From assembly GCA_934045905.1 (NCBI GenBank), contig OW203762.1, positions 3,968,001 to 4,032,000 of the forward strand: a DNA stretch of 64,000 nucleotides. Reading direction: 5' to 3'. Below are positions 35,698 to 45,838 of the stretch, one piece after another. The position numbers and the translations under genes were made by a program. Position 1 is the stretch's first letter. Every line of letters starts with the position of its first letter. The notes beneath the pieces were generated by a model that saw nothing but the letters and a program-made list of their open reading frames with translations, was not told where the DNA came from and searched no databases. The stretch comes from Leuctra nigra (taxonomy: Eukaryota; Arthropoda; Insecta; Plecoptera; Leuctridae).

Positions 35698-36632
35698 TAA
35701 AAACGTAATAAGAAAGCCAATAATTTAAGAACCTGAAGTGCTAGGAAATCATTGTCAAAATTGATCAATCGACAGAGTAATTGTCACTCACCGTAAGGTT
35801 TTGATTTTAAGGGATTACACTTAGAATATTTTTGTATTTGTATTTGTATTTTTTATTCGTGTAGTTTGAAGCATTAACTTTTGGGAAATGTCAACGCGAT
35901 CTGCTGTTTATTGAGGAAGTTTGTCAAAAAATAAATAGTTACCATCACCCTTCATATTTTTAGTTATTATCATTGACTATTTGCCAATTAAAACGAAACT
36001 GATTGACCAAAATACATACATATTTTTTTGTAAATACTAAATAGGAACATTTCACACCTCTGGTTGGTATTAAAGCCACTGATCTAAAGGAGGCAGTGCT
36101 TAGCTGTCAAACATACTGAAATATGAACGTTAATAAAAGATCAAATGAAATAGATAATTTGAACTTTACATGCCGTTTTCTCAAAATCGAATTTTTCTTT
36201 GTTTAGGAACATTTATCTCAGTAACCGTTGAGTCTAGCAGCTGATTTTTTTTATCCCATAGTCCTGACAGCTTAATGAATAAAATGAACTACAATCAAGT
36301 CTCTGCTGACATATTTGAAGATAAAAAAAATATATTTCTTAAAAAACAATTTTAATTTCGTAACTATAAATTAATTGTATCTTCCCAAGTAGTTATCCCA
36401 CACTCTTGATTCTAGTTCATTTGGTAGATAACAAATAAAATAATAATAGAAAAAAACTAATATCTCTGATAGTTTCCTTAAAAAGTGTTCCTAAGTAGCA
36501 TACAAATTTACCTTCGTGCAGCAGTCCCCTCAAGAGTTATCTGCACTCGAAATCTAGTGGAGCGGTCGCTCCACCCAGCCAAGTCGTACCGTACACTCAC
36601 AGTCACTCAACATACCGTAAATGCCTATAAAC

Positions 36633-36644
36633 TGAGGAGCAGAC
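36633..36644. repeat. Target-site duplication of the LINE, left copy
   Basis: TGAGGAGCAGAC; identical to 41316-41327. The same 12 bases occur once in intact X copy 4 (near 26190), which is the empty site. Confidence 0.9.
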
Positions 36645-36777
36645 ATAGTTCGGTCTCAACCCCCATCGAGGTTGGAAGTGTTCTTCCCGACGTAAGTGTT
36701 CTTCCCGACGTCTGGTGTAGCGCAGACCGTGTGAGTTTTAAGTGTTTTATATTTTTGTATTTTCTCGCCTGATTAAC

Positions 36778-38007
36778 ATGGCATATGCTCACCGAGCCGC
36801 TCAACTAAACGCTAACAACTCTGCGCTTCACGCCGTGACATACGCTCGCATTTATACGCTCAAATGCGAATTTCAGCGAGGACTCGGCCTCCCGCGGCCA
36901 TCCTCTGCTGAAATTCATGAATGGATGCATTCCACGCTACACATTGATCCGGCGTCCGTCGACGCTCTTCAGCTCGACGGCGGTCAACAAGCAATCTATA
37001 TTAAATTTAACACCGGTCAACAGTGCGAGGCGGTCATCTCCAAGCACCGGGGCAGCGCGAAGTTCCGTCACAGTAATGACGTCATCAGCGATGTGGCGCT
37101 CCGACACGCTGACCTCGGGTACCGTACGGTGCGAGTGTTCAATTTACCTCGCGAAATGCCCAACGAAGTAATTCGCGCCCGATTGCAAACTTTTGGCTCC
37201 GTCCGTGAAGTCACCGAAGAATCGTGGTCCACCGCCTACCGTTACCAGGTTAAAAACGGGATACGGTCAGTCAAAATTGACCTGAAATCACACATACCAT
37301 CATACGTGATGATCGGTGGCTACCGGTCACTGATCACGTATGAGGGCCAATTAGCTACCTGCTCCATCTGCCATAGTACCTCACATTTTAGAAACGAGTG
37401 TACTCGTCCCAGACGCACTCCTACGCAGCTGCTTCCACTAGACGACTTTTCCTCTCATCCAACATCATTCCCAGTTCTCCCGAAGTCTGGGAACCCAGCT
37501 CGACCTTTGACCTCCCAAGTCACCCCTCCCGATGTCACTCAAGAGGCAATTGAGAAGGATCCTGAAATCACCCCCTCCTCCCCCTCTTCGCCGACAAGTG
37601 CCGCGATGTCTGGCGAGTCGGTCGGGTCGGAGCTGCCTACAGGGGTGTCCAACCCTGTTGTCCCTCTGGCCACTCATCCGTCGTCAGACAACATGGAAGT
37701 GGAAGACGCGACGAGGAAGCGTCCCATCTCACCAGGGGACGGGAAGCAGGTCCTCCAGAGGAAGAACAAGAAGGCTTCCTCCACGCCGTCCACACGCACT
37801 CGATCCAGGTCTCAAACCCCAGCACAGCATAAAGTTAACCTCGCGGCTCTTCGTGCCGACCTCCCAACCAATAATAACATCCCCAAAGTAACAGCAGCCG
37901 ACGTCCCAGCTAGCAGGGCGTCGAGTCCGTCCCATACCATCACCGAAAGCCAAAAACACCGTGGTGACCGCTGGTGTGAAGACAAGGAGCCGGACCCCGC
38001 AACATAG
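36778..38007 (+). CDS. LINE ORF1, Gag-like RNA-binding protein
   Basis: 409 residues. I chose the ATG at 36778 rather than 36742 because the extra N-terminal residues are hydrophobic and unlike the rest. Residues ~120-190 have an RRM-like pattern (VRVFNLPREMPNEVIRARL). A single zinc knuckle of the form CX2CX4HX4C lies at about 195-208 (CSICHSTSHFRNEC). The C-terminal half is Pro/Ser-rich and ends in a basic Lys/Arg patch (RKRPISPGDGKQVLQRKNKK). It probably coats element RNA in a ribonucleoprotein. It overlaps the ORF2 frame by 28 bases. Confidence 0.88.
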   Translation: MAYAHRAAQLNANNSALHAVTYARIYTLKCEFQRGLGLPRPSSAEIHEWMHSTLHIDPASVDALQLDGGQQAIYIKFNTGQQCEAVISKHRGSAKFRHSNDVISDVALRHADLGYRTVRVFNLPREMPNEVIRARLQTFGSVREVTEESWSTAYRYQVKNGIRSVKIDLKSHIPSYVMIGGYRSLITYEGQLATCSICHSTSHFRNECTRPRRTPTQLLPLDDFSSHPTSFPVLPKSGNPARPLTSQVTPPDVTQEAIEKDPEITPSSPSSPTSAAMSGESVGSELPTGVSNPVVPLATHPSSDNMEVEDATRKRPISPGDGKQVLQRKNKKASSTPSTRTRSRSQTPAQHKVNLAALRADLPTNNNIPKVTAADVPASRASSPSHTITESQKHRGDRWCEDKEPDPAT

Positions 38008-40769
38008 CAGGTCTACACATCGGATTTGCGAACTGCCGTGGATTTCCACGTAAAAAGCCACTGATCGAAAATCTCTGCTCTCACAACCGCCTCCATGTTC
38101 TCGGCCTGGCAGAGACCTGGACGTCGCCGCGTCACTCTCTACGCATGCCAGGACTCTCCTGCTACCGACGAGATCGCCCTTGCCCTCCTGGTCAGGCTCC
38201 CCGAGGAGGCGTCGCTCTCTTTATTGATCAACATCTTCCAGTCACTCAACTCACTCTGCCAAGGCGGTTTCAACATCACGAGGCAATAGTCTGCTCCATT
38301 CAACGTCCTAGAGGTCCCATTTTGGTCGCCCTTGTTTACATTCCTCCGCATATTCCTCTGGACTCACATGTTGAGTTCATCACCTATATCTCTTCTTTCC
38401 CAAACTTCATTATCATGGGAGATTTCAATGCTCGCCATGTCTCATTTGGGGACACGGCTTCGAACTCCAGTGGAATCACTCTAGTGGATCTCCTAATAGA
38501 TCTCCCACTCAATCGCCTCTACAACACTGCACCGACTTTTATCGGCGCCCTGGGTTCATCCATTCCTGACCACATTCTTGTCAGCGATGGGTTGACAGGT
38601 CACATGGGAGACGTGATCATTGGCCCCTCCATTGGCAGCGATCACCTCCCACTAATTGTCACCTCCGACGCCGTCGACGCCCCTCCCCTACGCCCCCTTC
38701 TTCGCGTGATCGCCGACTACAAGAACGCCAACTGGGACCTGTACCGCCACACCATAGACCGTCTGCTGCCAGACTCTCTGGACGTGAAGGACTGTGCTGG
38801 GATTCGAACATCAGTATCCCAGCTGATTGCCATCCTAAAACGAGGGGAGGCGGCAGCGATTCCGAAGAAAACCATCGATACTACCCGCCGCCCCCTGCCG
38901 CCACACATTCTAGCACTGATCCGCGAGAAGCGCCGGGTGTATAACAGTTTCAAGATTTCACGTGACCCAGTACTGAAGACAGAGTGGAACCGTTTAAACG
39001 CCATCGTCCGTCGCAGTGTCATCCGTCATCGCGAACATACATGGACGGAGGCTTGTTCCTCTCTCGACCACAGGAACGGTTCTAAATTCTGGCACAAATT
39101 TAAGTGTCTCACTGGCCAGAAGTCTCAGGAAGCAGTCCCACTGCTGGTCAACGGCGTCGTTCACGCCGCGGCGGCAGATAAAGCTAAAGTATTTGCCGCC
39201 TCCCTGTCTCGCACTTACGAGTTCCCTCAGAACGCTCTATTTGACTCGTCTTTTCGGGAAACAGTTGACGCCTCGCTATCTTCTCTCGAGCCGGCTCTCT
39301 CTTCGCACACTACTCTACCCGACAATGACGAGCCTCACAGCGAGTTGGCGGCTCCAATCACTGTCTCAGAGGTCCGCAACGCTGTTGGCAGGAGCAGGAA
39401 CTCAGCGCCTGGAGAGGACGGCATTAGAAAGGTCCTGCTTCTGCACGCTCCTGACAAACTCCTCGCTCATCTGTCGACGATCTTCACGGCGTGCCTCCAG
39501 CTTGGATACATACCTCCTCGCTTCAAAACCTCCGTCATCGTCATGATCGGGAAGGGCGCTCTTCCACAGACTGACCCTGGCAATCACCGTCCCATCAGCC
39601 TCCTGAACGTGCTCGCGAAGGTGCTGGAAAAGATCATCCAGATCCGTCTCTCCTCATTCGCTGAGGAGAACGGCCTCCTTCCCGAGGTCCATAGAGCAGG
39701 CCGCGGTACGACAGATCCACTTATACGCATCATCACCGATGTCACTGCCTCCCTGAACAGAGGGAGGTGTGTTCTGGCAGCCTTTTTAGATATCTCGAAG
39801 GCGTTCGACAAAGTATGGCACGCCGGCCTATGCTACAAACTGCTGCGTTTGAACGTGCCTCTGCCTCTCGTCCGTTTCCTTCGAGCTTTTCTGACAGATA
39901 GAATAGCCCGGGTCCGCGTCGAAGACACTCTCTCGGACCCCTTCACACCGCTGTCCGGCGTCCCCCAAGGATCTTGCCTCTCTCCGCTACTCTACCTACT
40001 CTATTGTCACGACATCCCAATGCCGCTCAATACCAAGACCTCGCTGGCGCAGTACGCGGACGACACAGTGTACTGGACCTCCGGCAGGACAGCACGGGAA
40101 TCCTTCCACGGCCTGCAAATACACATCTCCGCACTGCAGGAGTGGATGTCCAGATGGCGCGTACTGCCTAACGCCAGCAAGACCCAGTTCGTTCTGTTTC
40201 ACCACCGGCATAAATCGCAGCGTATCTCTCAACGCCCTCTCCTCCATTACATCTCCCTGTGGGGTGACCGCGTGTACCCCAGCAGTTCGGCCCGATACCT
40301 CGGCGTCACGCTCAACAACATCCTGAGCTGGTCGGAACACCTCGACGACGTCATCTGTCGGGCGCGCAAGCGTCTCAACCTGCTTGTCATGCTTCGCGGT
40401 CGACTGCAGGGATGTAGCTTCTCCACCCTCCGACATACCTACAAGATGTTCATCCGCCCCCTATTTGAATACGCCGCCCCCGCACTAGCGCCCGTCCAGG
40501 CACAACACCTGGCCCGCTACTCCTCACTAGAACGTCGAATACTCCGCCGCATCGCTCGCCTCCACCCTATGACTCGTAACGAGGACGTCTACGTTGCAAC
40601 GGGGATGGCTCCACTGGCAGAGCGTCTCTCCGCACTCGCCGACGCCTACGTCAATCGACTCGCCAACAACAATAGAGAGGAACTTTCCAACCTCCTCTCT
40701 ACAGTAATTACTTTCCCTCAAAAACCAAAATTCAAATACCCCTACCCTCCCCACGTACTGACACACTGA
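37980..40769 (+). CDS. LINE ORF2, endonuclease and reverse transcriptase
   Basis: The open frame runs from 37980 to the stop at 40767-40769, but its first ATG is at 38145, after the first endonuclease motifs (FANCRG, LAETW). Expression by frameshift or reinitiation at the ORF1/ORF2 overlap is therefore likely. Numbered from the 38145 Met: GDFNARH at 92-98 and SDHLP at 165-169 complete the APE-type endonuclease; FLDISKAFDKVW near 547, GVPQGSCLSPLLY, and the catalytic YADD near 637 define reverse transcriptase. No RNase H domain follows. It would nick the target and prime reverse transcription there. The frame shows no damage. Confidence 0.9.
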   Translation, partial: RQGAGPRNIAGLHIGFANCRGFPRKKPLIENLCSHNRLHVLGLAETWTSPRHSLRMPGLSCYRRDRPCPPGQAPRGGVALFIDQHLPVTQLTLPRRFQHHEAIVCSIQRPRGPILVALVYIPPHIPLDSHVEFITYISSFPNFIIMGDFNARHVSFGDTASNSSGITLVDLLIDLPLNRLYNTAPTFIGALGSSIPDHILVSDGLTGHMGDVIIGPSIGSDHLPLIVTSDAVDAPPLRPLLRVIADYKNANWDLYRHTIDRLLPDSLDVKDCAGIRTSVSQLIAILKRGEAAAIPKKTIDTTRRPLPPHILALIREKRRVYNSFKISRDPVLKTEWNRLNAIVRRSVIRHREHTWTEACSSLDHRNGSKFWHKFKCLTGQKSQEAVPLLVNGVVHAAAADKAKVFAASLSRTYEFPQNALFDSSFRETVDASLSSLEPALSSHTTLPDNDEPHSELAAPITVSEVRNAVGRSRNSAPGEDGIRKVLLLHAPDKLLAHLSTIFTACLQLGYIPPRFKTSVIVMIGKGALPQTDPGNHRPISLLNVLAKVLEKIIQIRLSSFAEENGLLPEVHRAGRGTTDPLIRIITDVTASLNRGRCVLAAFLDISKAFDKVWHAGLCYKLLRLNVPLPLVRFLRAFLTDRIARVRVEDTLSDPFTPLSGVPQGSCLSPLLYLLYCHDIPMPLNTKTSLAQYADDTVYWTSGRTARESFHGLQIHISALQEWMSRWRVLPNASKTQFVLFHHRHKSQRISQRPLLHYISLWGDRVYPSSSARYLGVTLNNILSWSEHLDDVICRARKRLNLLVMLRGRLQGCSFSTLRHTYKMFIRPLFEYAAPALAPVQAQHLARYSSLERRILRRIARLHPMTRNEDVYVATGMAPLAERLSALADAYVNRLANNNREELSNLLSTVITFPQKPKFKYPYPPHVLTH

Positions 40770-41315
40770 CCATCATCATCATCTCATCACATCGATCTTA
40801 CCAACCAGAACGATCATAAACAAAGCCCCGCTTCATCCACCGTTTGTTGCGCTTTTTGTTTCTTCGTATTTTTATCTACTTGTGTGTGTGAAGTGTTATT
40901 TTTTTTTATTTTACTCGCTTTTTACTTTTACTATTAATTATTATTTTTTTTTCTTATTTTTTGTGCATATCGGTCATGTTACAGCTGTATCGATAATGAA
41001 CTACTATTATAGACACATATCTCTCATTTGTCTCACTAATAGCGATTCTATGCCCTGTGAAATTTTATATCTCTTAATTAACCTTGTTTTCTACTGACAC
41101 TCCACTTGTTGGATGCATGCACTTGTGTACTGTTATAACGTAATATAGCACTGTGTACCATGTACTTACTTACTACATTTAAACTACCGACTAGCACGTA
41201 ATATGTAGAAACATTAAAATTATTGTAACCAGGCTAAAGAGGGCGATCCTTAACATCGCCCTACACTGGCCTCCTGCCCTTGAGCAGGTTTAATTTCAAT
41301 AAATAATAATAATAA
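40770..41315 (+). other. LINE 3' UTR and (TAA)n tail
   Basis: T-rich then A-rich untranslated sequence. Near the end an imperfect hairpin forms between GAGGGCGATCC and the following GGATGTTAAGG-type complement (about 41239-41263: GGGCGATCCTTAACATCGCCC). The tail is AATAAATAATAATAATAA. Confidence 0.7.
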
Positions 41316-41327
41316 TGAGGAGCAGAC
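41316..41327. repeat. Target-site duplication of the LINE, right copy
   Basis: TGAGGAGCAGAC, identical to 36633-36644. X element sequence resumes right after it. Confidence 0.9.
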
Positions 41328-43575
41328 CAAACACTTTTACTGTAAGCAACAACATGGCATTTTTGGCCTACTGGATCTCAATAATGGAAAATCTCATATT
41401 GTTGCGAAATATCTAAATTTTGAGCTATCGCCCACTCGACAACATGTACAAGACGCGACAACAATTAGTCATGCCGTTTTTGAACTAGAGGGCAGTGAAA
41501 ATCGTGAAATTACACCGCTTTCATCTGCTTCTGCTTCTGCTTCTTCAGATTCCCGAAAAAGTTGCTATCACCGCCGGCTGAACCGATCAATCTGCCATTT
41601 TTACTACATGTGCACTTTTGGCGTCTGAGGTGCCTTTTGTTATGACGGATTTGGTGCCGCCATTTTGAAACCGGAAGTGACACCATATCCCAAAATCGGC
41701 TTAACCGATCGGAACGAATTTTACGCCAATCGATTCAGACGGTCATCTAAATGAAACTTCAATAGTCGAAATATACATTTATTATTACCGAAACCGGAAA
41801 CGACGTCATAAAAATTAAAAATTAAACTTTAATCCCCATTTTCTACAATAACTACATTATTTAGAAGAGTTATAGTGGTACATACCATTTATAAAAATAC
41901 ATTCTAGGTGGGGTGGTAATGATTTCAGCCGCCATTTTTGTAACCGGTGATGCCATATCTCGAAAACGGCTGGACCGATCGGAACAATGCTTTCGCAATT
42001 CTTCATGGAATATCACTTTAAGCTTATATTTAGAACCAAATACAATTTTTCTTTGTTACCAATTCGGAAATGGCGTATTTTTTTAAAGGAATTAGTCATT
42101 GTTGCTCCGAGATGTGTTACAAGCTGTGTAAATAAACTAAAACAATTATTGATATCCCCATAAAAAACACTCCGTGTAAAAATACCAGCCAAGTTTCTTC
42201 AACTATAAAAAAATATAAGAAATCTAACAATTCTGCACTTAAAAGTAGTGATATCAAAAAATGGGCTAAGTCAAAACTTAATTTTAAAAACCAAAATATA
42301 CTTGGCGCATCGTTTTTAAGGGCATTATAGATATATTATGTATATTTAGGTACATATGATTTTTGGCATATACTTCTATACTATTTATATACACGATGCG
42401 CCAAGTATATTTTGGTTTTTAAAATTAAGTTTTGACTTTGCCCATTTTTTGATATCACTACTTTTCAGTGCAGAATTGTTAGATTTCTTATATTTTTTTA
42501 TAGTTGAAGAGACTTGGCTGGTATTTTTACACGGAGTGTTTTTTATGGGGATAAAAATTAGTCGATCTATAAGCAAAATAAACTGCATCATTTCTACCCA
42601 TACTCGTGGAAATTCTGAAGTATCCTATATTTTTCAGAATTTCCACGAGCTTACAAACATTGTCAACAAACAACATTGTTAACAATATTGTCTGTGTAAA
42701 TGAGTGATTTTAAAAGCAACTAAAAAATTAGCTTTGCTATTAATTTTTCACATATTTCATGACTAGAATAGTTTAAAAGTTATACCGATATTTATTAAAC
42801 ATAATATCTCTTATGTTTACTTTTCAACTTACAGCTCATACACATTGTGTTTTCCTAGTCATTACGTTTGAATATAGAACAAGGAAGCATTCAGAGGTTA
42901 TACCAAACTACAAAATAAATACAAGGCAAACGCTCTGTGTAACGCGGTCATAAGCGAGCTTATTGCATGCGAATTGATATGCATGTAACATTTTCTAAAC
43001 TATAGACCTTGGACAATCTAGAAGCAGGCGCGTAGGAATAGGGGGGGGAAGTTGGGAACGGCCCCCCCTGTCTGGAGCCTGACCACCCCTGCCAAAGATC
43101 CTGCCCCCCCCCCCCCCCCCCCTGCTAGAGATCCTGAACACATCCAGATATTCACAAATGTTGATTAAGTGTTGCACAGAATGCACAGGTTTGCTCTATT
43201 ATGAGGTTGAATTCTCAAAATTTTCTCAAGTTTTGAAAAACTAATTGAACAGAGGTATTATCCAATGAGACAACTTATTTACTCATTTGTCCAACTTGAT
43301 CATACTCATGAATTAAAGAAAATAATTACACGTTAAACTATTAAATTCCAAAACACATACAGATATTTCTTATTGATTGCTTATTGCTGTTGCTCTTGCA
43401 ACCTTTTTCAAAGGTCGATTCCAAAATCAAATCATAATCGATTCTCTTTCAATTCTAGTATTTCCCTGCGGGGCCATTTGGGATTTTGTCAAATAACAAT
43501 ATTTTCATTTTGTCTCTTGTTTCCTCAATAATATTTCATACACACATTTTACATTTCATTTTAAATTTAAATTTT

Positions 43576-43641
43576 AAAGCCCTGTCGCTGTGGTGTGAAC
43601 AGTGGAAGCTTAATCTAAATATATCCAAGTGTAATGCCAAA
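43576..43641 (+). pseudogene. Short non-LTR reverse transcriptase fragment
   Basis: Conceptual translation KALSLWCEQWKLNLNISKCN matches the conserved segment after the YADD motif in non-LTR reverse transcriptases (L-x-x-W-C-x-x-W-x-L-x-L-N-x-x-K-C). The flanks do not continue the match. It is probably a deeply truncated LINE. Confidence 0.55.
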
Positions 43642-43734
43642 AATGATGCCAAAAAAGCGTCGAATTCGATTCTTTTTTGATCAAGATGTAAAAAAATGCC
43701 CTGCGGGGACATTGCGTATTCTATAAAAACAATT

Positions 43735-44270
43735 TTTCTTAAGGTGATACTAGCGCTCGGCCGTTTTAGAAAATTGAGAGAGAAAAATTGTTTCATAAGT
43801 GAGTGTAACTTTAACAGGATGTTCACATGATCAGTCTGATCGTATATTAGTAGCCCTTTTTAATTTTTGATTATTGCATCGTTAATTAGGCGCCGGTTAT
43901 TCAACTAAACCACGCAAAACGATGAAATTTGCGATACGATTGGAGACCAAACCCGTTAACCAATTAATCTCAAATTTTATTCATGATTAGATGAAAGACA
44001 AACTTAGGGTTATCACTTGGCACATTTTTGAAATTTAATTTTATACGGCACCCAGGGAGACAAGAAAATAGCAAATTTTTGACCAAAAATCCACTAATTA
44101 TTACTAATTAACGAAACCAAAAAAATTAAAATGTACCAAGGGATAACCCTAAGTTTGTCTTTTATGTAATCACGATTAAAATTTCAAATAACTTGGTCTA
44201 CCCGTTTCGTCTCCAATCGTATCGCAAAAAGTGTCTACAAAAAGCAGCAAAATCGCTCGCGCTTGCAGCA
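43735..44270. repeat. Repeat family R, copy in intron 7
   Basis: Same element as at 6060-6560: GCGCTCGGCCGTTTTAG, GTTCACATGATCAGTCTGAT, an inverted TTAGATGAAAGACAAACTTA section, and CGATTGGAGAC. No ORF. Confidence 0.55.
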
Positions 44271-45101
44271 CCTTAAGTTTCCACAGAATATTGCAAATCA
44301 CACATTTTACATTTCTTTGAAAAGAATGACACAAATTAAAAATAGCTTAAAATTTGATTCTTTTGTATCAAAAATTCAAAAAAGGCCCTGCGGGGCTTAC
44401 TAGGGGGCGAGTTCCCCAGACCCCATGTAGCGGCGAACTACCTTTTCCTGACATCCATCGATACCCGAATATTTTGACCCCCTCTCTCAAAATAAAGTTC
44501 CTACGCGCCTGTAGAAGACGACATGCGTCAAATAATTTTGTATTTCAATTTATTTGAATATAATTGACAAATAATTCAAAGCAAGTCCGTAATGTTCGTA
44601 AAATGTCAATAACTCTTGACGATCTCGACAGATTTGCATGAAAACAAAAACACCTAAAATGTTAGTCCCGATGACCATGCAAATTATTGTGAAGTTGACC
44701 GGTCAAAAGGTTCTAGTTTTAATTTTCAATAAATCACGGGATCTCGTTCAAAACCTATTCCTGGAACCGCTCATATGACATTAGAGTGTGTACAAAATTT
44801 CAGGTCGATTGGTGGAACCATTGCTCACAAAAGTTAAAATAAAACAAATAAAGAAACATACAGAGAAGAACCTAAAGTGATGCTAAATTAAAATGACCTT
44901 GAGATTAAGTTAAGCAGGGTAAGCAAGGTATTGCTAGAATGTATTATAAACATTCTTGAAACATTTAATTTGATAATTGAACGAGAAAATATTTGTGAAT
45001 AATCGAACATTTTGAATTTTCACTCTCCGCAAATGTACAATAGTTTATGAAAACATTATGTTTTATGAAGAAATACCACTAAATGCTTTTTTTTTACACA
45101 G

Positions 45102-45279
45102 GTGCAGCCCTCGCAGCCACAGCCACCGCTGCCAATGCAGGCCTCCCCGCTGGCCCCACCGCAGGCCCCACCGCTGGCCCCCCCTCAGGACTCCTCGCAG
45201 GCCCCCCCTCAGGCCTCCTCGCAGGCCACTAGCCACGGGCCTCTGTCCGCTGAGGAAATCGAGCGCCTGCTACGACGCC
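45102..45279 (+). CDS. Exon 8 of unrecognised multi-exon gene
   Basis: 59 codons plus one base, phase 0 to 1, acceptor TTTTTACACAG (ends 45101), donor GTGAGT (45280). Pro/Gln/Ala-rich repeats (such as PLAPPQAPPLAPPQ) are followed by a short likely helix, LSAEEIERLLRR. The same helix-like ending recurs in exon 10 (VSDADIARLWRR). The ~120 bp of intron after the donor match those after exon 10. It ends the 30-kb intron that holds most transposons in this window. Confidence 0.75.
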
Positions 45280-45832
45280 GTGAGTGCATTCAAATATCTC
45301 ATTCCCAGTTCATTTAAAGTCGGCTGTACTGCAGGAGACATCGGAGATAATATTTTATAAATATATACTCATTACTTTTGGACCATTGCATTTACGAAAA
45401 TGTGAAACATAATTATAGCATAGCTAATTTCAGCTATAAATACCATAATAGAAAATCCTATATTTCTCTATTGTTTCAGCTAATTGACACGAGTTGCATT
45501 TTTCACATCTTTCATAATTTGAATCGTTCAAAAGATTTAGCGATGTATGAAATATTATCCCCAATGTTTACCTTCTAGTGCAGCCGACTTAAATTCAGGG
45601 GCAATGGAATTGGTCGAGGTTCAGTTCCTCAAAGAGTTTCTCTAGTTTTATCTTCACAAAAACAGAATTTAAGGAAATCAAATCAGCACATTTCAAGCTC
45701 AATGTATTAAATGCAGCCACACACTGGAGTACAATAGACCTCCCGTACGCCCTTAAATATGGCAATTATTGTTTAATAATCATATTGGTCATTTTAACAC
45801 TTTGGGGTCATAAACAAGGTCATAATTGTACC

Positions 45833-45838
45833 TACTCC
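45833..45838. repeat. 6-bp target duplication of the Polinton, left
   Basis: TACTCC, matched by 50598-50603. Removing the element restores a continuous stretch that also occurs uninterrupted at 62082-62103. Confidence 0.9.

Larger units (their letters stand above)
36645..41315 (+). mobile_element. Full-length Jockey-like non-LTR retrotransposon (4671 bp)
   Basis: A complete element: a 133-bp 5' leader with a 16-bp direct repeat (GTGTTCTTCCCGACGT, twice), ORF1, ORF2, a 3' UTR and an (AATAAT)n-type tail ending 41315. Both ORFs are uninterrupted, and the 12-bp target duplication is perfect, so the insertion is recent and the element may still be active. ORF2 has endonuclease and reverse transcriptase but no RNase H, as in the Jockey clade; the TAA-type tail is more usual in the I clade, so the clade is tentative. 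Confidence 0.9.
36554..42553 (+). mobile_element. Family X element, copy 5, split by a LINE
   Basis: Left end CTAGTGGAGCGG at 36554; the leader is cut at 36644 and resumes after 41327; modules with ACCGGAAGTGACACCAT and related sequence follow; hairpin arms are about 42153-42313 and 42393-42553, ending GGGGATA. Without the LINE the element would be about 1.3 kb. Confidence 0.8.
42554..45101. other. Intron 7, distal part
   Basis: No exon is seen. It holds a 19-C run (43104-43122), a short LINE reverse-transcriptase remnant, an R repeat copy and H-type fragments (GACCATGCAAATTATTGTG and similar, 44670-44830). Confidence 0.5.

Noticed and set aside
36917..40436. Several 70-176-aa ORFs overlapping the LINE in other frames
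   Set aside because: Shadows of the GC-rich ORF1 and ORF2 coding sequence.
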